Source: Pantoea sp. At-9b
Lineage (GTDB): Bacteria; Pseudomonadota; Gammaproteobacteria; Enterobacterales; Enterobacteriaceae
DNA length: 64,000 nt
Direction: 5' to 3'
Assembly (NCBI RefSeq): GCF_000175935.2
Contig: NC_014837.1
Location: forward strand, 3,100,001-3,164,000
Shown here one piece after another: positions 10,619-20,698 of this stretch. Position numbers and translations under genes: made by a program. Every line of letters starts with the position of its first letter. Position 1 is the stretch's first letter. The notes under the pieces are model-generated. The model was not told where the DNA came from, did no database searches, and saw nothing but the letters and a program-made list of their open reading frames with translations.

Positions 10619-11590
10619 ATGAGTAAGATCTATGAAGACAACTCGCTGACAATTGGTCATACGCCGCTGGTTCGACTGAACCGCATCGGTAACGGCCGCA
10701 TTCTGGCGAAGGTCGAGTCCCGTAACCCGAGCTTCAGCGTAAAATGCCGTATCGGTGCCAATATGATTTGGGACGCAGAAAAACGCGGCATTCTGAAACC
10801 TGGCGTAGAGCTGGTGGAACCGACCAGTGGTAACACCGGTATCGCTCTGGCCTATGTGGCTGCGGCCCGTGGTTACAAGCTGACGCTGACCATGCCAGAA
10901 ACAATGTCGATCGAACGTCGCAAGCTGCTGAAGGCACTGGGTGCGAATCTGGTCCTGACCGAAGGCGCGAAAGGCATGAAAGGTGCCATTGCCAAAGCAG
11001 AAGAGATTGTGGCCAGCGACCCGGACAAATATGTACTGCTCCAGCAGTTCAGTAACCCGGCTAACCCGGAAATCCACGAAAAAACCACCGGCCCGGAAAT
11101 CTGGGAAGATACCGATGGTGCTGTGGACGTGTTCATCGCCGGTGTCGGCACCGGTGGTACGCTGACCGGTGTGAGCCGTTACATTAAGAATACCAAAGGC
11201 AAGAAAGATCTGATTTCGGTCGCGGTTGAGCCGACCGACTCACCGGTTATCGCGCAGGCGCTGGCGGGTGAAGAAATCAAACCCGGCCCACACAAAATTC
11301 AGGGCATCGGCGCAGGTTTCATTCCGGGCAACCTTGACCTGAAGTTGATTGACCGCGTCGTTGCCATCACTAACGACGAAGCCATCAGCACCGCACGTCG
11401 TCTGATGGAAGAAGAAGGTATTCTCGCCGGTATCTCTTCAGGGGCTGCGGTCGCCGCTGCGCTGAAGTTGCAGGAAGATGAAGCCTTCGCCAATAAGAAC
11501 ATCGTGGTGATCCTGCCTTCCTCTGGCGAACGTTATCTGAGTACCGCGTTGTTTGCTGATCTGTTCACCGAAAAAGAGCTGCAACAGTGA
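10619..11590 (+). CDS. cysK: Cysteine synthase A
   Basis: A 323-residue PLP enzyme (O-acetylserine sulfhydrylase A) that makes cysteine from O-acetylserine and sulfide. The PLP lysine is Lys42 in the motif [10 protein letters not shown]. The substrate loop TSGNTG and the phosphate-binding glycine run [10 protein letters not shown] are present, as is the [10 protein letters not shown] segment. The ATG at 10619 follows AAGGACGAG. Family knowledge puts it under CysB control, but I did not find a definable CysB site. Confidence 0.98.
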   Translation: MSKIYEDNSLTIGHTPLVRLNRIGNGRILAKVESRNPSFSVKCRIGANMIWDAEKRGILKPGVELVEPTSGNTGIALAYVAAARGYKLTLTMPETMSIERRKLLKALGANLVLTEGAKGMKGAIAKAEEIVASDPDKYVLLQQFSNPANPEIHEKTTGPEIWEDTDGAVDVFIAGVGTGGTLTGVSRYIKNTKGKKDLISVAVEPTDSPVIAQALAGEEIKPGPHKIQGIGAGFIPGNLDLKLIDRVVAITNDEAISTARRLMEEEGILAGISSGAAVAAALKLQEDEAFANKNIVVILPSSGERYLSTALFADLFTEKELQQ

Positions 11591-11612
11591 GCGGTCAAAG
11601 TCTGAAATGACG

Positions 11613-11640
11613 AAAAAAGCACCCAAATGGGTGCTTTTTT
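11613..11640 (+). terminator. Terminator of cysK
   Basis: GCACCC (11619-11624) and GGGTGC (11629-11634) form the stem with an AAAT loop, extended by a run of six A before and six T after it. It lies 23 bases after the cysK stop. Confidence 0.92.
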
Positions 11641-11980
11641 GTGGCTTAGATCTCACTTTTACCACCTGGCAGATTGCTTTCAGTGACGTGGGTCTGGTAT
11701 TTAAGCAACCAATTATTTCGATGCCTGAAATTAATCAGGCTTTGAAGTGGATCAAGCTGAATCGATTTACTGATTTGGCGATACGGCGAATCACGGCATA
11801 ATGAGCAGATGGAGCGATCATCTCTGCTTTTGATCCTTCCGCTGGATATGATGCTCACATCGCATGCGCATTTTTTTGGTTAGCGTGATGCCATCCAGTG
11901 CACCTACACAGGCTAAAGTTACGGCTCCAGGCTAGACTTTAGATCCATAACACCAAACCTGATAAAGTTGGGGAAATAGA
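11641..11980 (+). promoter_or_regulatory. ptsHI-crr control region
   Basis: This 340-base non-coding stretch lies between the cysK terminator and ptsH. Its last 75 bases closely resemble the E. coli ptsH P1 region as I recall it: a CAGGCTAAAGT block and a TAGACT -10-like hexamer at 11933-11938, about 45 bases before the start codon. No clear -35 hexamer is present. E. coli has further upstream promoters with CRP and Cra sites; I could not identify a convincing CRP palindrome here. No protein-coding frame in the stretch looks real. Confidence 0.55.
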
Positions 11981-12238
11981 ATGTTCCAGCAAGAAGTTAC
12001 CATTACCGCACCTAACGGCCTCCACACTCGTCCTGCAGCTCAGTTCGTTAAAGAAGCTAAGGCTTTCCAGTCAGAAATCACTGTGACCTCGAATGGCAAA
12101 TCTGCCAGCGCGAAAAGCCTGTTCAAACTGCAGACACTGGGTCTGACTCAGGGTACGGTTGTTACGCTGTCTGCCGAAGGTGAAGATGAGCAGCAAGCGG
12201 TTGAACACCTGGTGAAACTGATGGCTGAGCTGGAGTAA
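11981..12238 (+). CDS. ptsH: Phosphocarrier protein HPr
   Basis: An 85-residue cytoplasmic protein that passes phosphate from enzyme I to the sugar-specific EIIA components of the phosphotransferase system. The phosphorylated residue is His15 in [10 protein letters not shown]. Ser46 is present in the conserved SASAKSLF segment. The length equals that of E. coli HPr. First gene of ptsH-ptsI-crr. Confidence 0.98.
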   Translation: MFQQEVTITAPNGLHTRPAAQFVKEAKAFQSEITVTSNGKSASAKSLFKLQTLGLTQGTVVTLSAEGEDEQQAVEHLVKLMAELE

Positions 12239-12296
12239 TCCACTCAGTTTGTGACTAAACCGACTCCTTTGCCCCATTGAGTGCAAACATCTTGAT

Positions 12297-12315
12297 CGCG
12301 GACAACTTGTCCGCG
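12297..12315 (+). other. Hairpin in the ptsH-ptsI spacer
   Basis: CGCGGACAA (12297-12305) and TTGTCCGCG (12307-12315) are perfect inverted repeats around one base. In RNA this would be a stem of at least 7 bp with a small loop. Only TTATTGCTT follows, so it is at best a weak terminator. It may stabilise or process the ptsH message. Confidence 0.6.
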
Positions 12316-12395
12316 TTATTGCTTCCGTAGATTACACGTCCGCGACAATGGCAATGCATTGGGTCAACGAGCCATCGTGATTAAAAGGTAGGGTT

Positions 12396-14123
12396 ATGAT
12401 TTCAGGCATTTTAGCATCACCGGGTATCGCCTTCGGCAAAGCATTGCTGCTGAAGGAAGATGAGATCGTCATCAACCGTAAAAAAATTTCTGACGATCAG
12501 GTTGAGCAGGAAGTACAGCGCTTCCTCGACGGACGCAGCAAAGCTGCTATCCAGCTCGAAGCCATCAAAGTTAAAGCCGGTGAAACCTTCGGTGAAGAGA
12601 AAGCGGCGATCTTTGAAGGTCACATCATGCTGCTGGAAGACGAAGAGCTGGAGCAGGAAATCATCGACCTGATCAAAAAAGATCACGCGACGGCTGACGC
12701 TGCTGCCCACTCGGTCATTGATGGCCAGGCGAAAGCCCTGGAAGAGCTGGATGACGAATACCTGAAAGAACGCGCCGCTGACGTGCGTGATATCGGTAAA
12801 CGCCTGCTGCAAAACATCCTCGGCCTGCACATCGTCGATCTCAGTGCTATCGAAGACGAATCCATTCTGGTGGCAAAAGATTTAACGCCGTCAGAAACCG
12901 CACAGCTCAACCTGAAAAAGGTGCTGGGCTTTATCACCGATCTCGGTGGCCGTACCTCACATACCTCCATCATGGCGCGTTCGCTTGAGCTGCCAGCGAT
13001 TGTCGGTACAGGTAACGTGACCGCGACCGTTAACAACGGTGATTTTCTGATTCTGGATGGCGTAAACAACAAAGTTTATGTCAACCCGACGGCAGATGTA
13101 CTGGAAGAGCTGAAAGCCATCCAGACGCAATATCTGTCTGAAAAACATGAACTGGCAAAACTGAAAGATCTGCCGGCTATCACGCTGGATGGTCATCAGG
13201 TTGAAGTCTGCGCCAACATCGGTACGGTACGTGATGTAGCCGGTGCAGAGCGCAACGGTGCGGAAGGCGTTGGCCTGTATCGTACCGAGTTCCTGTTTAT
13301 GGACCGCGATTCGCTGCCAACGGAAGAAGAGCAGTTCCAGGCGTACAAAGCCGTTGCTGAAGCGATGGGTTCACAGGCGGTTATCGTCCGTACTATGGAC
13401 ATCGGCGGTGACAAAGATCTGCCGTACATGAACCTGCCGAAAGAAGAGAACCCGTTCCTCGGCTGGCGCGCTATCCGTATCGCGATGGACCGCAAAGAAA
13501 TTCTGCATGCCCAGCTGCGTGCCATTCTGCGTGCCTCGAAATTCGGCAAACTGCGTATCATGTTCCCGATGATCATTTCAGTGGAAGAAGTTCGCTTCCT
13601 GAAAGCCGAACTGGAAACCCTGAAAGCGCAACTGCGTGAAGAAGGCAAAGCCTTTGATGAGACCATTGAAGTGGGCATTATGGTGGAAACACCGGCTTCA
13701 GCGGTTATTGCTCGTCATCTGGCGAAAGAAGTCGACTTCTTCAGTATTGGGACAAACGACCTGACACAGTATACTCTGGCGGTCGATCGTGGTAATGATT
13801 TGATTTCTCACCTCTATAACCCAATGTCGCCTTCCGTTCTGGGCCTCATCAAGCAAGTGATCGATGCATCACATGCCGAAGGGAAATGGACCGGCATGTG
13901 TGGTGAGCTGGCTGGTGATGAACGTGCTACACTACTGTTACTGGGAATGGGGCTGGACGAATTCAGCATGAGTGCCATTTCAATCCCAAGCATCAAGAAA
14001 ATTATTCGTAATACCAATTTTGAAGATGCGAAGGCATTGGCGGAGCAGGCTCTGGCTCAACCCACAGCAGACGATTTGATGAACCTGGTTAACAAGTTCA
14101 TCAAAGAAAAAACACTCTGCTGA
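12396..14123 (+). CDS. ptsI: Phosphotransferase system enzyme I
   Basis: A 575-residue cytoplasmic enzyme that takes phosphate from phosphoenolpyruvate and gives it to HPr. The active-site His189 lies in [13 protein letters not shown]. The PEP-binding domain follows with [25 protein letters not shown] and the Cys-containing signature [12 protein letters not shown]. The length equals E. coli enzyme I. The spacer to ptsH is 157 bases, much longer than the roughly 40 bases I recall in E. coli. Confidence 0.99.
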   Translation: MISGILASPGIAFGKALLLKEDEIVINRKKISDDQVEQEVQRFLDGRSKAAIQLEAIKVKAGETFGEEKAAIFEGHIMLLEDEELEQEIIDLIKKDHATADAAAHSVIDGQAKALEELDDEYLKERAADVRDIGKRLLQNILGLHIVDLSAIEDESILVAKDLTPSETAQLNLKKVLGFITDLGGRTSHTSIMARSLELPAIVGTGNVTATVNNGDFLILDGVNNKVYVNPTADVLEELKAIQTQYLSEKHELAKLKDLPAITLDGHQVEVCANIGTVRDVAGAERNGAEGVGLYRTEFLFMDRDSLPTEEEQFQAYKAVAEAMGSQAVIVRTMDIGGDKDLPYMNLPKEENPFLGWRAIRIAMDRKEILHAQLRAILRASKFGKLRIMFPMIISVEEVRFLKAELETLKAQLREEGKAFDETIEVGIMVETPASAVIARHLAKEVDFFSIGTNDLTQYTLAVDRGNDLISHLYNPMSPSVLGLIKQVIDASHAEGKWTGMCGELAGDERATLLLLGMGLDEFSMSAISIPSIKKIIRNTNFEDAKALAEQALAQPTADDLMNLVNKFIKEKTLC

Positions 14124-14165
14124 TCCGCGAGACGCTGGCCCCAAATTACTGCTTAGGAGAAGATC

Positions 14166-14669
14166 ATGGGTTTGTTTTCTAAACTTTTTGGCGATAAAAC
14201 AGAGAGCGCATCAGGGACTATTGAAATTGTAGCGCCTCTGTCAGGCGAAATCGTGAATATTGAAGACGTACCAGATGTGGTATTCGCGGAGAAAATTGTC
14301 GGTGACGGTATTGCGATCAAACCGACCGGCAACAAAATGGTTGCGCCGGTTGATGGCACCATCGGTAAAATTTTCGAAACCAACCACGCATTTTCAATCG
14401 AGTCTGACAACGGCATCGAGCTGTTCGTCCACTTCGGTATCGACACGGTTGAACTGAAAGGTGAAGGCTTCAAACGTATCGCTGAAGAAGGCCAGAAAGT
14501 GAAAAAAGGCGATGTGGTGATCGAGTTTGATCTGCCGCTGCTGGAAGAGAAAGCAAAATCCACGCTGACGCCGGTGGTGATCTCGAACATGGACGAGATC
14601 AAAGACCTGATCAAACTCTCTGGTCCGGTAACCGTGGGCGAAACCCCGGTGATTCGTATCAAGAAGTAA
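14166..14669 (+). CDS. crr: Glucose-specific enzyme IIA
   Basis: A 167-residue cytoplasmic protein that carries phosphate from HPr to the glucose permease and signals sugar status by inducer exclusion and adenylate cyclase activation. The two family histidines are in TNHAFSI (His74) and LFVHFGID (His89, the phosphorylated one). An amphipathic N terminus ([11 protein letters not shown]) is present. It starts 42 bases after ptsI. Confidence 0.98.
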   Translation: MGLFSKLFGDKTESASGTIEIVAPLSGEIVNIEDVPDVVFAEKIVGDGIAIKPTGNKMVAPVDGTIGKIFETNHAFSIESDNGIELFVHFGIDTVELKGEGFKRIAEEGQKVKKGDVVIEFDLPLLEEKAKSTLTPVVISNMDEIKDLIKLSGPVTVGETPVIRIKK

Positions 14670-14686
14670 TTCGCAGTCTGGATAGT

Positions 14687-14714
14687 AAAACGGCACCCAC
14701 TGGGTGCCGTTTTT
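14687..14714. terminator. Bidirectional terminator after crr
   Basis: A 12 bp stem (14687-14698 with 14702-14713) has A residues on the left side and T residues on the right side. It lies between the converging crr and sensor kinase genes and can serve both. Confidence 0.9.
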
Positions 14715-14728
14715 GTTTCTCAGGGAAG

Positions 14729-16102
14729 TTAGTCCTGTTTCCAGCGTGGCAGCCTGAGCGTTAGCTCCAGCCCCCCTTCCGGGCGGTTAACCGCCTGAAC
14801 TTCGCCATGGTGCGCCAGCACCACCTTGCGCACAATCGACAGCCCCAGGCCATAGCCCTTGCCCATCAACGGTGAATTGACGCGGACAAAGGGGTCGAAA
14901 ATGCTGGAAAGCTTTTCATCATCGACACCTGGCCCTTGATCGCGCACACGAATCGCCAGCCACTGATTTTCCGCCTGCAAGCGCACCTGAATATGCTGCC
15001 CCTTGTGGGAGAAACGCAGGGCGTTGCGCAGCACATTCTCTACCCCACGCCGAATCAGCTCAGCATTGCCATGCACGGTGTAATCTGCGTTTTCATCGAC
15101 CTGAAAATCGACCTTCACCCCTGGAATCTGTGCCTCGTAACGAACATCGGTCACTATCGCATGCAGCAGGCCGGTCAGGTCGAAATACTGCTCACCCGGC
15201 ATACTCTCGTGCTCGGCACGCGAGAGCGTCAGCAGTTCCCCGATCATCTTATCCAGGCGACGCGCTTCTTCGTCGATGCGGTTCAGGGAAGATTCAACAC
15301 TTTCCGGCGTCTGACGCGCCAGACCGGTCGCCAGCTGTAAACGAGCCAGCGGCGAACGCAGCTCGTGGGAGATATCATGCAGCAGCTCCTCACGTGCTTT
15401 CACCAGCGTATCCAGTCGCTCCACCATCGCATCGAAATCCTGCGCCACACTGGAAAGCTCGTCATGGCGTTTGCGCATCACCGGATAGAGCCGCACACTC
15501 AGGTCACCGCTGCTCACGCGGGCAAAACCTTCACGTAACTGGCGCATCGGACGTGTCAGGTTCCACGCCAGCAGCAGGCTGAACAGCAAACCGAGCGCAC
15601 CGGCAAAGGTAAACATCGGCTCAGGGATATTCAGAATGCGGCGAGGGCCGCCGACCCCCATAGAGCTATCTTCCCGCAACGCTTTGACGTCGTAACGCAG
15701 CTCATACTCTTTACCGTCCGCCCCTTTCACCCAGCGGACAATCACATCCGGGAAGGGACCGTGGAACGGCTCATTAAAGCCTGAAGGTGGCAATCCTTCC
15801 GGTGGTGTATTCACCGTGGTGTTGGGTTTACTGTGCTGGATCACCGAAAAAAACTGACGATCGTTCGGTTCCCAGTCGGCCATCATATCATCCAGCGCGC
15901 CTGGCCCACCGCGCTCCAACACCGACACCGCCGAGGCCATCTGCAAATTCACGATACGACGAATCGCCACGATTTCTGGTGGCTCGTGGCGATTACCGGA
16001 AAGCGAAAAACCAAGCCACAGCAGCTGGCTGATAATGACAAATACAATCCAGAAGCCCAGCAGGATCTTCCAGAACATCCGGCCACGGTAGCTGTGCTTC
16101 AT
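14729..16102 (-). CDS. CpxA-type sensor histidine kinase
   Basis: A 457-residue membrane kinase. TM1 spans about residues 11-31. A periplasmic domain of about 130 residues, acidic and Pro-rich, is followed by TM2 (about 163-182), a HAMP linker, the H box HDISHELRSP (His246) and an ATPase domain with N box NVLRNALRFS, DQGPGV and GYGLGLSIV. The cytoplasmic part resembles E. coli CpxA, but the periplasmic domain differs and the genome context is not that of cpxRA, so I do not assign the symbol. The start codon overlaps the stop of the response regulator (ATGA). The stimulus is unknown. Confidence 0.85.
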   Translation of the reverse strand: MKHSYRGRMFWKILLGFWIVFVIISQLLWLGFSLSGNRHEPPEIVAIRRIVNLQMASAVSVLERGGPGALDDMMADWEPNDRQFFSVIQHSKPNTTVNTPPEGLPPSGFNEPFHGPFPDVIVRWVKGADGKEYELRYDVKALREDSSMGVGGPRRILNIPEPMFTFAGALGLLFSLLLAWNLTRPMRQLREGFARVSSGDLSVRLYPVMRKRHDELSSVAQDFDAMVERLDTLVKAREELLHDISHELRSPLARLQLATGLARQTPESVESSLNRIDEEARRLDKMIGELLTLSRAEHESMPGEQYFDLTGLLHAIVTDVRYEAQIPGVKVDFQVDENADYTVHGNAELIRRGVENVLRNALRFSHKGQHIQVRLQAENQWLAIRVRDQGPGVDDEKLSSIFDPFVRVNSPLMGKGYGLGLSIVRKVVLAHHGEVQAVNRPEGGLELTLRLPRWKQD

Positions 16103-16779
16103 CGAATGCGATAACCAATACTGCGCACGGTTTCGATATTGACGCTGTCAGCGGTCAACGCTGCCAGTTTCTGGCGAATATTGCTGATATGTACATCAAC
16201 GCTGCGATCGTAGGCTTCACGCGGACGCCCCAGCCCTTTTTCTGACAGCTCATCTTTTGATACCACGCGATCGGGCGCACGCATCAACAGGTCGAGTAGG
16301 TTGAATTCCGAGGCGGTAAGGTCAAACGCCTTGCCCTGCCATTCGGTAATACGGGTCGCAGGATTGAGACTCAAATCGCCCCAACGCAGCACTTCTTTCT
16401 TATCGGGTAACGGAGCCTGATCTTCAAAGCGACGCAGCACGGCACGCAGTCGCGCCACCAGTTCACGTGGATAACAGGGTTTTGGCACATAATCGTCCGC
16501 CCCCATTTCCAGACCGATAACGCGATCGATATTGTCGCCTTTGGCGGTCAACATGATCACCGGCAGACGGCTGTTCTGGCGTACCTGACGCAGCACATCA
16601 ATTCCGCTCATATCCGGCAGCATGATATCGAGGATCATGGCGGTGTAATTACCTGAAAGCGCACCTTCAACCCCGGCACTTCCGGTCAAAACCAGTTGTG
16701 CATCAAAGCCTTCAGCAATCAGGTATTGGCTCAGCATAGTACCAAGCTCTAAATCGTCATCAACAAGCAGAATTTTCAT
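16099..16779 (-). CDS. CpxR/OmpR-family response regulator
   Basis: A 226-residue protein with a receiver domain (acidic pocket Asp7-Asp9, phosphoacceptor Asp51 in MILDIMLPDMSG, Thr78 and Lys100) and a winged-helix OmpR-type DNA-binding domain ending SVNIETVRSIGYRIR. It is the first gene of a two-gene operon with the sensor kinase, overlapping it by four bases. The conserved FDLTASEFNLLDLLM segment is like E. coli CpxR. Genes this pair controls cannot be read from the window; the nearby cys and pts genes are not obviously linked. Confidence 0.87.
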   Translation of the reverse strand: MKILLVDDDLELGTMLSQYLIAEGFDAQLVLTGSAGVEGALSGNYTAMILDIMLPDMSGIDVLRQVRQNSRLPVIMLTAKGDNIDRVIGLEMGADDYVPKPCYPRELVARLRAVLRRFEDQAPLPDKKEVLRWGDLSLNPATRITEWQGKAFDLTASEFNLLDLLMRAPDRVVSKDELSEKGLGRPREAYDRSVDVHISNIRQKLAALTADSVNIETVRSIGYRIR

Positions 16780-16869
16780 CTTTATCTCTCGTACAAAATT
16801 GCCGCTATTTTGTCCTGAGTTCGTCCTGAGCGCAGCCGGTTTTACTCGATCCTTACAGTGACGATACTC

Positions 16870-16937
16870 CGTAGCGACGCGATTTATCGCGCGAATTTAA
16901 AACACAGGAAAACAGCGCGATAAATCGCGCCGCTACG
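16870..16937. repeat. Palindromic intergenic repeat, copy 2
   Basis: Arm CGTAGCGACGCGATTTATCG (from 16870) and inverted arm GCGCGATAAATCGCGCCGCT (16915-16937) face each other across about 20 bases. It lies between the response regulator promoter region and the cysM 3' end. Confidence 0.88.
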
Positions 16938-16957
16938 CATTTTTACAAGAGGATAGT

Positions 16958-17839
16958 TTAGTGGAAAACACCCGTGGAGAGATAACGATCGCCGCGATCG
17001 CAAATAATTGCGACCACAACGCTGCCCGGCTGGGCCGCCGCGATGCGTAACGCACCCGCCACCGCACCGCCGGAGCTGACGCCGCAGAAAATGCCTTCAC
17101 GCTGCGCCAGGGCACGCATGGTTGCTTCCGCTTCCTGTTGAGTCATATCCATCACGTCATCCACCAACTCCGGGCGAAAAATCCCCGGCAGATAGGCGCT
17201 TGGCCAACGGCGGATACCGGGAATGCTGCTGCCTTCCTCGGGTTGCAGGCCGATGATTTTCACCGCAGGCGCATACTCACGCAGGTAGCGCCCCACCCCG
17301 GTAATGGTGCCGGTGGTGCCCATGCTGGAGACGAAATGCGTCATGCGTTGCTGGCTCTGCTGCCAAATTTCTGGACCGGTGGTCAGGTAGTGGCCGAGGG
17401 GATTATCCGGGTTGTTAAACTGATCCAGTACCCTGCCCTCACCGCGTGCGGCCATCTCCTGCGCCAAATCACGCGCCCCTTCCATGCCCTGCTCACGGGT
17501 CACCAGCACCAGTTCAGCGCCGTAGGCACGCATCGCATCCTGTCGCTCCTGGCTCATGTTTTCTGGCATCAGCAAACGCAGACAATAGCCTTTCATCGCC
17601 GCAATCATTGCCAGCGCGATGCCGGTATTGCCGCTGGTGGCTTCAATCAGGGTATCGCCCGGTTTGATCTCGCCGCGCAACTCCGCCTGATGAATCATCG
17701 ACCAGGCGGCGCGATCTTTGACCGAGCCAGCCGGATTGTTCCCTTCCAGTTTTAACCAGATTTCGCTGCCGTTGTCAGGCGTCAGGCGCTGCAACTTAAT
17801 CAACGGCGTGTTACCGATGGTATTTTCCAGTGTGGTCAC
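16958..17839 (-). CDS. cysM: Cysteine synthase B
   Basis: A 293-residue PLP enzyme (O-acetylserine sulfhydrylase B) that can use thiosulfate as well as sulfide. The PLP lysine is Lys41 in the motif PAGSVKDRAA. TSGNTG, SSMGTTGTITG and GLQPEEGSSIPGIRRW are family features. It is the last gene of the cysPTWAM order, 75 bases after cysA and separated from it by a strong hairpin. Confidence 0.97.
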   Translation of the reverse strand: MTTLENTIGNTPLIKLQRLTPDNGSEIWLKLEGNNPAGSVKDRAAWSMIHQAELRGEIKPGDTLIEATSGNTGIALAMIAAMKGYCLRLLMPENMSQERQDAMRAYGAELVLVTREQGMEGARDLAQEMAARGEGRVLDQFNNPDNPLGHYLTTGPEIWQQSQQRMTHFVSSMGTTGTITGVGRYLREYAPAVKIIGLQPEEGSSIPGIRRWPSAYLPGIFRPELVDDVMDMTQQEAEATMRALAQREGIFCGVSSGGAVAGALRIAAAQPGSVVVAIICDRGDRYLSTGVFH

Positions 17840-17875
17840 GGTCAGATTCCCGGCGTAGAAAGAGGGGCAAAGAAA

Positions 17876-17898
17876 TCGGGCGGGAAAATCCCGCCCGA
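17876..17898 (-). terminator. Hairpin between cysA and cysM
   Basis: A perfect 10 bp stem (TCGGGCGGGA, 17876-17885, with 17889-17898) has a three-base loop and is followed on the minus strand by TTTCTTTG. It looks like an intrinsic terminator, perhaps leaky, which would lower cysM expression relative to cysPTWA. Confidence 0.6.
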
Positions 17899-17914
17899 AG
17901 GAGTGTCAAAAATA

Positions 17915-19003
17915 TCAGGCGCTCTCGGCAAAGGCAACCGCGCGCAGCGGTGTCGTCCCCTGGTAAAGTCGTGCCTGTTGCAGGCCAACAAACAGACGTT
18001 CGCCACGAATCGGCGCGGTTTGCTCACCATCAAACACCAGGGTGAAGGGTTCGCTTTGCCAGCCAGTTGGCTGCACCACCAACTGCCAGAAGTGGCCACG
18101 CGGGCTGACTTCCAGCACCTGCACCGGCAACGGGCTTTCCAGGCTGCTCTGGCGCGAGACATCAATCTCCCACGGGCGCAGGAACAACTCGACCTTGCCC
18201 TGGTGGGCAGGGGTATAACCCAGCGGCCAGCGATGCGCAGCGACATGGAACTGCGATCCGTGGACTTCACCGTCAAAGCGGTTCACTTCACCGAGGAACT
18301 CCAGCACAAAGCGGGTGGCCGGGTCGCGCCATACTTCATCTGGCGTGCCCACCTGTTCGATATTGCCCTGGCTCATCACCACCACGCGGTCAGCGACTTC
18401 CATCGCCTCTTCCTGGTCATGGGTGACGAATACGCTGGTGAATTTTAACTCTTCATGCAACTGACGCAGCCAGCGGCGCAGCTCTTTACGCACCTGCGCA
18501 TCCAGCGCACCGAAGGGTTCATCCAGCAGCAAAATCTGTGGTTCCACTGCCAGCGCACGCGCCAGCGCCACACGCTGCTTCTGGCCGCCTGACAGCTGCG
18601 CCGGGAAGCGGTTGGCAAGATGCGCCAGTTGCACCATTTCCAGCAAACGGGTTACACGTTGTTTGATTTCAACGCTGGAAGGACGCTCACGACGTGGCAG
18701 CACCGTCAGGCCAAAGGCGATGTTGTCAAACACCGTCATATGGCGGAACAGCGCGTAATGCTGGAACACAAATCCAACCTGACGATCGCGGGCATGCAAG
18801 CGACTGACATCTTTGCCGTGGAACTGAATCTGCCCACTGTTCTGATGTTCAAGCCCGGCGATAATTCGCAGCAGCGTGGTTTTACCGGAACCGGACGGCC
18901 CCAGCAGCGCCACCATCTGGCCGGAAGGAATATCCAGAGAGATATCGTTCAGCACCGGGGTACGGCCAAACGCTTTGTTAATTTGTTTAATCTCAATGCT
19001 CAT
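17915..19003 (-). CDS. cysA: Sulfate/thiosulfate ABC transporter ATPase
   Basis: A 362-residue ATP-binding subunit of the sulfate/thiosulfate importer. Walker A is GPSGSGKTT near residue 35, the ABC signature is [16 protein letters not shown] and Walker B is [12 protein letters not shown]. The switch histidine is in [10 protein letters not shown]. The C-terminal 130 residues form the regulatory TOBE-like domain. The start overlaps the end of cysW by 11 bases. Confidence 0.98.
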   Translation of the reverse strand: MSIEIKQINKAFGRTPVLNDISLDIPSGQMVALLGPSGSGKTTLLRIIAGLEHQNSGQIQFHGKDVSRLHARDRQVGFVFQHYALFRHMTVFDNIAFGLTVLPRRERPSSVEIKQRVTRLLEMVQLAHLANRFPAQLSGGQKQRVALARALAVEPQILLLDEPFGALDAQVRKELRRWLRQLHEELKFTSVFVTHDQEEAMEVADRVVVMSQGNIEQVGTPDEVWRDPATRFVLEFLGEVNRFDGEVHGSQFHVAAHRWPLGYTPAHQGKVELFLRPWEIDVSRQSSLESPLPVQVLEVSPRGHFWQLVVQPTGWQSEPFTLVFDGEQTAPIRGERLFVGLQQARLYQGTTPLRAVAFAESA

Positions 19004-19865
19004 GATTTTCCTCCTGTTGGCGTTTCTGCTGATGCTCTAAACGCCACTGCAGCACGCTTTTCAGAAACAGTGTCACTATCGCCATCAAGGTCAACAGCGC
19101 GGCGGCGGTGAAAGCCCCGACAGTGTTGTAATCCTGATGCAGTAATTCAACCTGAAGCGGCAACGTATAGGTTTCGCCGCGAATCGATCCCGATACCACC
19201 GAGACCGCACCAAATTCGCCGATGGTACGCGCGTTGGTCAGCACCACGCCGTACAGCAGCGCCCAGCGAATGTTCGGCAGCGTCACGCGGCGAAACATCT
19301 GCCAGCCGGATGCGCCAAGCAGCACCGCGGCTTCATCTTCATTGCTGCCCTGGCTCAGCATCACCGGCACCAGTTCACGCACCACAAACGGACAGGTGAC
19401 GAAAACGGTCGCCAGCACCATACCCGGCCAGGCAAACATAATCTGGATATTGTGCGCATCCAGCCAACCACCGGCCGGGCCGTTGACGCCCCAAAACAGC
19501 AGATACATCAAGCCTGCCACCACCGGCGACACGGCAAACGGAATATCAAACAGCGTCAACAGCAGCTGACGACCAGGAAAGTTAAACCGCGTCACCAGCC
19601 ATGCCAACAGCGTCCCGAACACCAGGTTGACCGGCACGGTGATCAGCGCCACCATCACCGTCAGCCAGATGGCATGCAGCATGTCGCCATCTTTCAGATT
19701 GCTGATGACACCCCCCAGCCCCTGCCCCAATGCCTCCCAGAAAATCGAGATCATCGGCACCACCAGTAACAACAAGGAAACCAGCGCGCCAATACCAATC
19801 AGCAGCCACTTAGCCCAGTTGATCGGTGAACGGTCCACACGATTGATTTGCGAAATCTCGGCCAT
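18993..19865 (-). CDS. cysW: Sulfate/thiosulfate permease CysW
   Basis: A 290-residue inner-membrane permease with six hydrophobic segments and the coupling-helix motif [21 protein letters not shown] in its EAA-loop position. It pairs with CysT to form the membrane channel. Its ATG overlaps the last base of the cysT stop codon, so translation is coupled. Confidence 0.97.
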   Translation of the reverse strand: MAEISQINRVDRSPINWAKWLLIGIGALVSLLLLVVPMISIFWEALGQGLGGVISNLKDGDMLHAIWLTVMVALITVPVNLVFGTLLAWLVTRFNFPGRQLLLTLFDIPFAVSPVVAGLMYLLFWGVNGPAGGWLDAHNIQIMFAWPGMVLATVFVTCPFVVRELVPVMLSQGSNEDEAAVLLGASGWQMFRRVTLPNIRWALLYGVVLTNARTIGEFGAVSVVSGSIRGETYTLPLQVELLHQDYNTVGAFTAAALLTLMAIVTLFLKSVLQWRLEHQQKRQQEENHEH

Positions 19866-20698
19866 CAGTGACCTCCTAAACGACGGCCAAAGCGGCTTTG
19901 CAGGGTGTTAATGCCGAATAGCAGCAGCAACGACGCCGCAAGGATCACCGACGCAATGGCACTGGCCGCCGGGTAATCAAACTCCTGCAAACGCACAAAA
20001 ATCATCAGTGAGGTGACTTCGGTCTTCCACGCGATATTGCCCGCGATAAAAATCACCGCGCCAAACTCACCAAGGCTACGGGTAAACGACAGCGCAGTGC
20101 CTGCCAGCAGGGCGGGAGCCACTTCCGGCAGCACCACACGACGGAAGCTTTGCCACGGCGTGGCACCCAGCGTTTCCGCCGCTTCTTCATATTCCGGGCC
20201 TAACTCTTCCAGCACTGGCTGCACGGTACGCACCACAAATGGAATGCTGGTGAAGGCCATCGCCACGGCAATACCGAGCCAGGTGTAAGAGACTTTGATA
20301 TCAAACTGCGCCAGCCACTGCCCATACCAACCGTTGACTGAGAACAGCCCGGCCAGCGTCAGACCGGCAACGGCGGTGGGCAGCGCAAACGGCAAATCCA
20401 TCAGACCATCAAGCAAAGTACGACCCGGGAAGCGATAACGGGTCAGGATCCACGCCATCAACATGCCAAACACCGCGTTGAAGATCGAAGCGACCCCGGC
20501 AGACAACAGCGTGACCTTATAGGCGGCCACCAGTTGCGGGCTGGTGATCACTTCCCAGTACTGCGCCAGCGTCATTTTGGACAGCTGCATCAGCAGCGCG
20601 CTGATCGGCAGCAGCAGGATCAGGCAGGTAAACAGCAGGCTGGTGCCGAGGCTGAGACCGAATCCGGGCAGCACCCGTTTTTGCGTTGAGGCAAACAT
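19865..20698 (-). CDS. cysT: Sulfate/thiosulfate permease CysT (CysU)
   Basis: A 277-residue inner-membrane permease. The EAA-loop motif is EYEEAAETLGATPWQSFRRV. It has six hydrophobic segments and the family block SLGEFGAVIFIAGN. Its start overlaps the cysP stop by one base and its stop overlaps the cysW start, giving a tightly coupled operon. Confidence 0.97.
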   Translation of the reverse strand: MFASTQKRVLPGFGLSLGTSLLFTCLILLLPISALLMQLSKMTLAQYWEVITSPQLVAAYKVTLLSAGVASIFNAVFGMLMAWILTRYRFPGRTLLDGLMDLPFALPTAVAGLTLAGLFSVNGWYGQWLAQFDIKVSYTWLGIAVAMAFTSIPFVVRTVQPVLEELGPEYEEAAETLGATPWQSFRRVVLPEVAPALLAGTALSFTRSLGEFGAVIFIAGNIAWKTEVTSLMIFVRLQEFDYPAASAIASVILAASLLLLFGINTLQSRFGRRLGGH

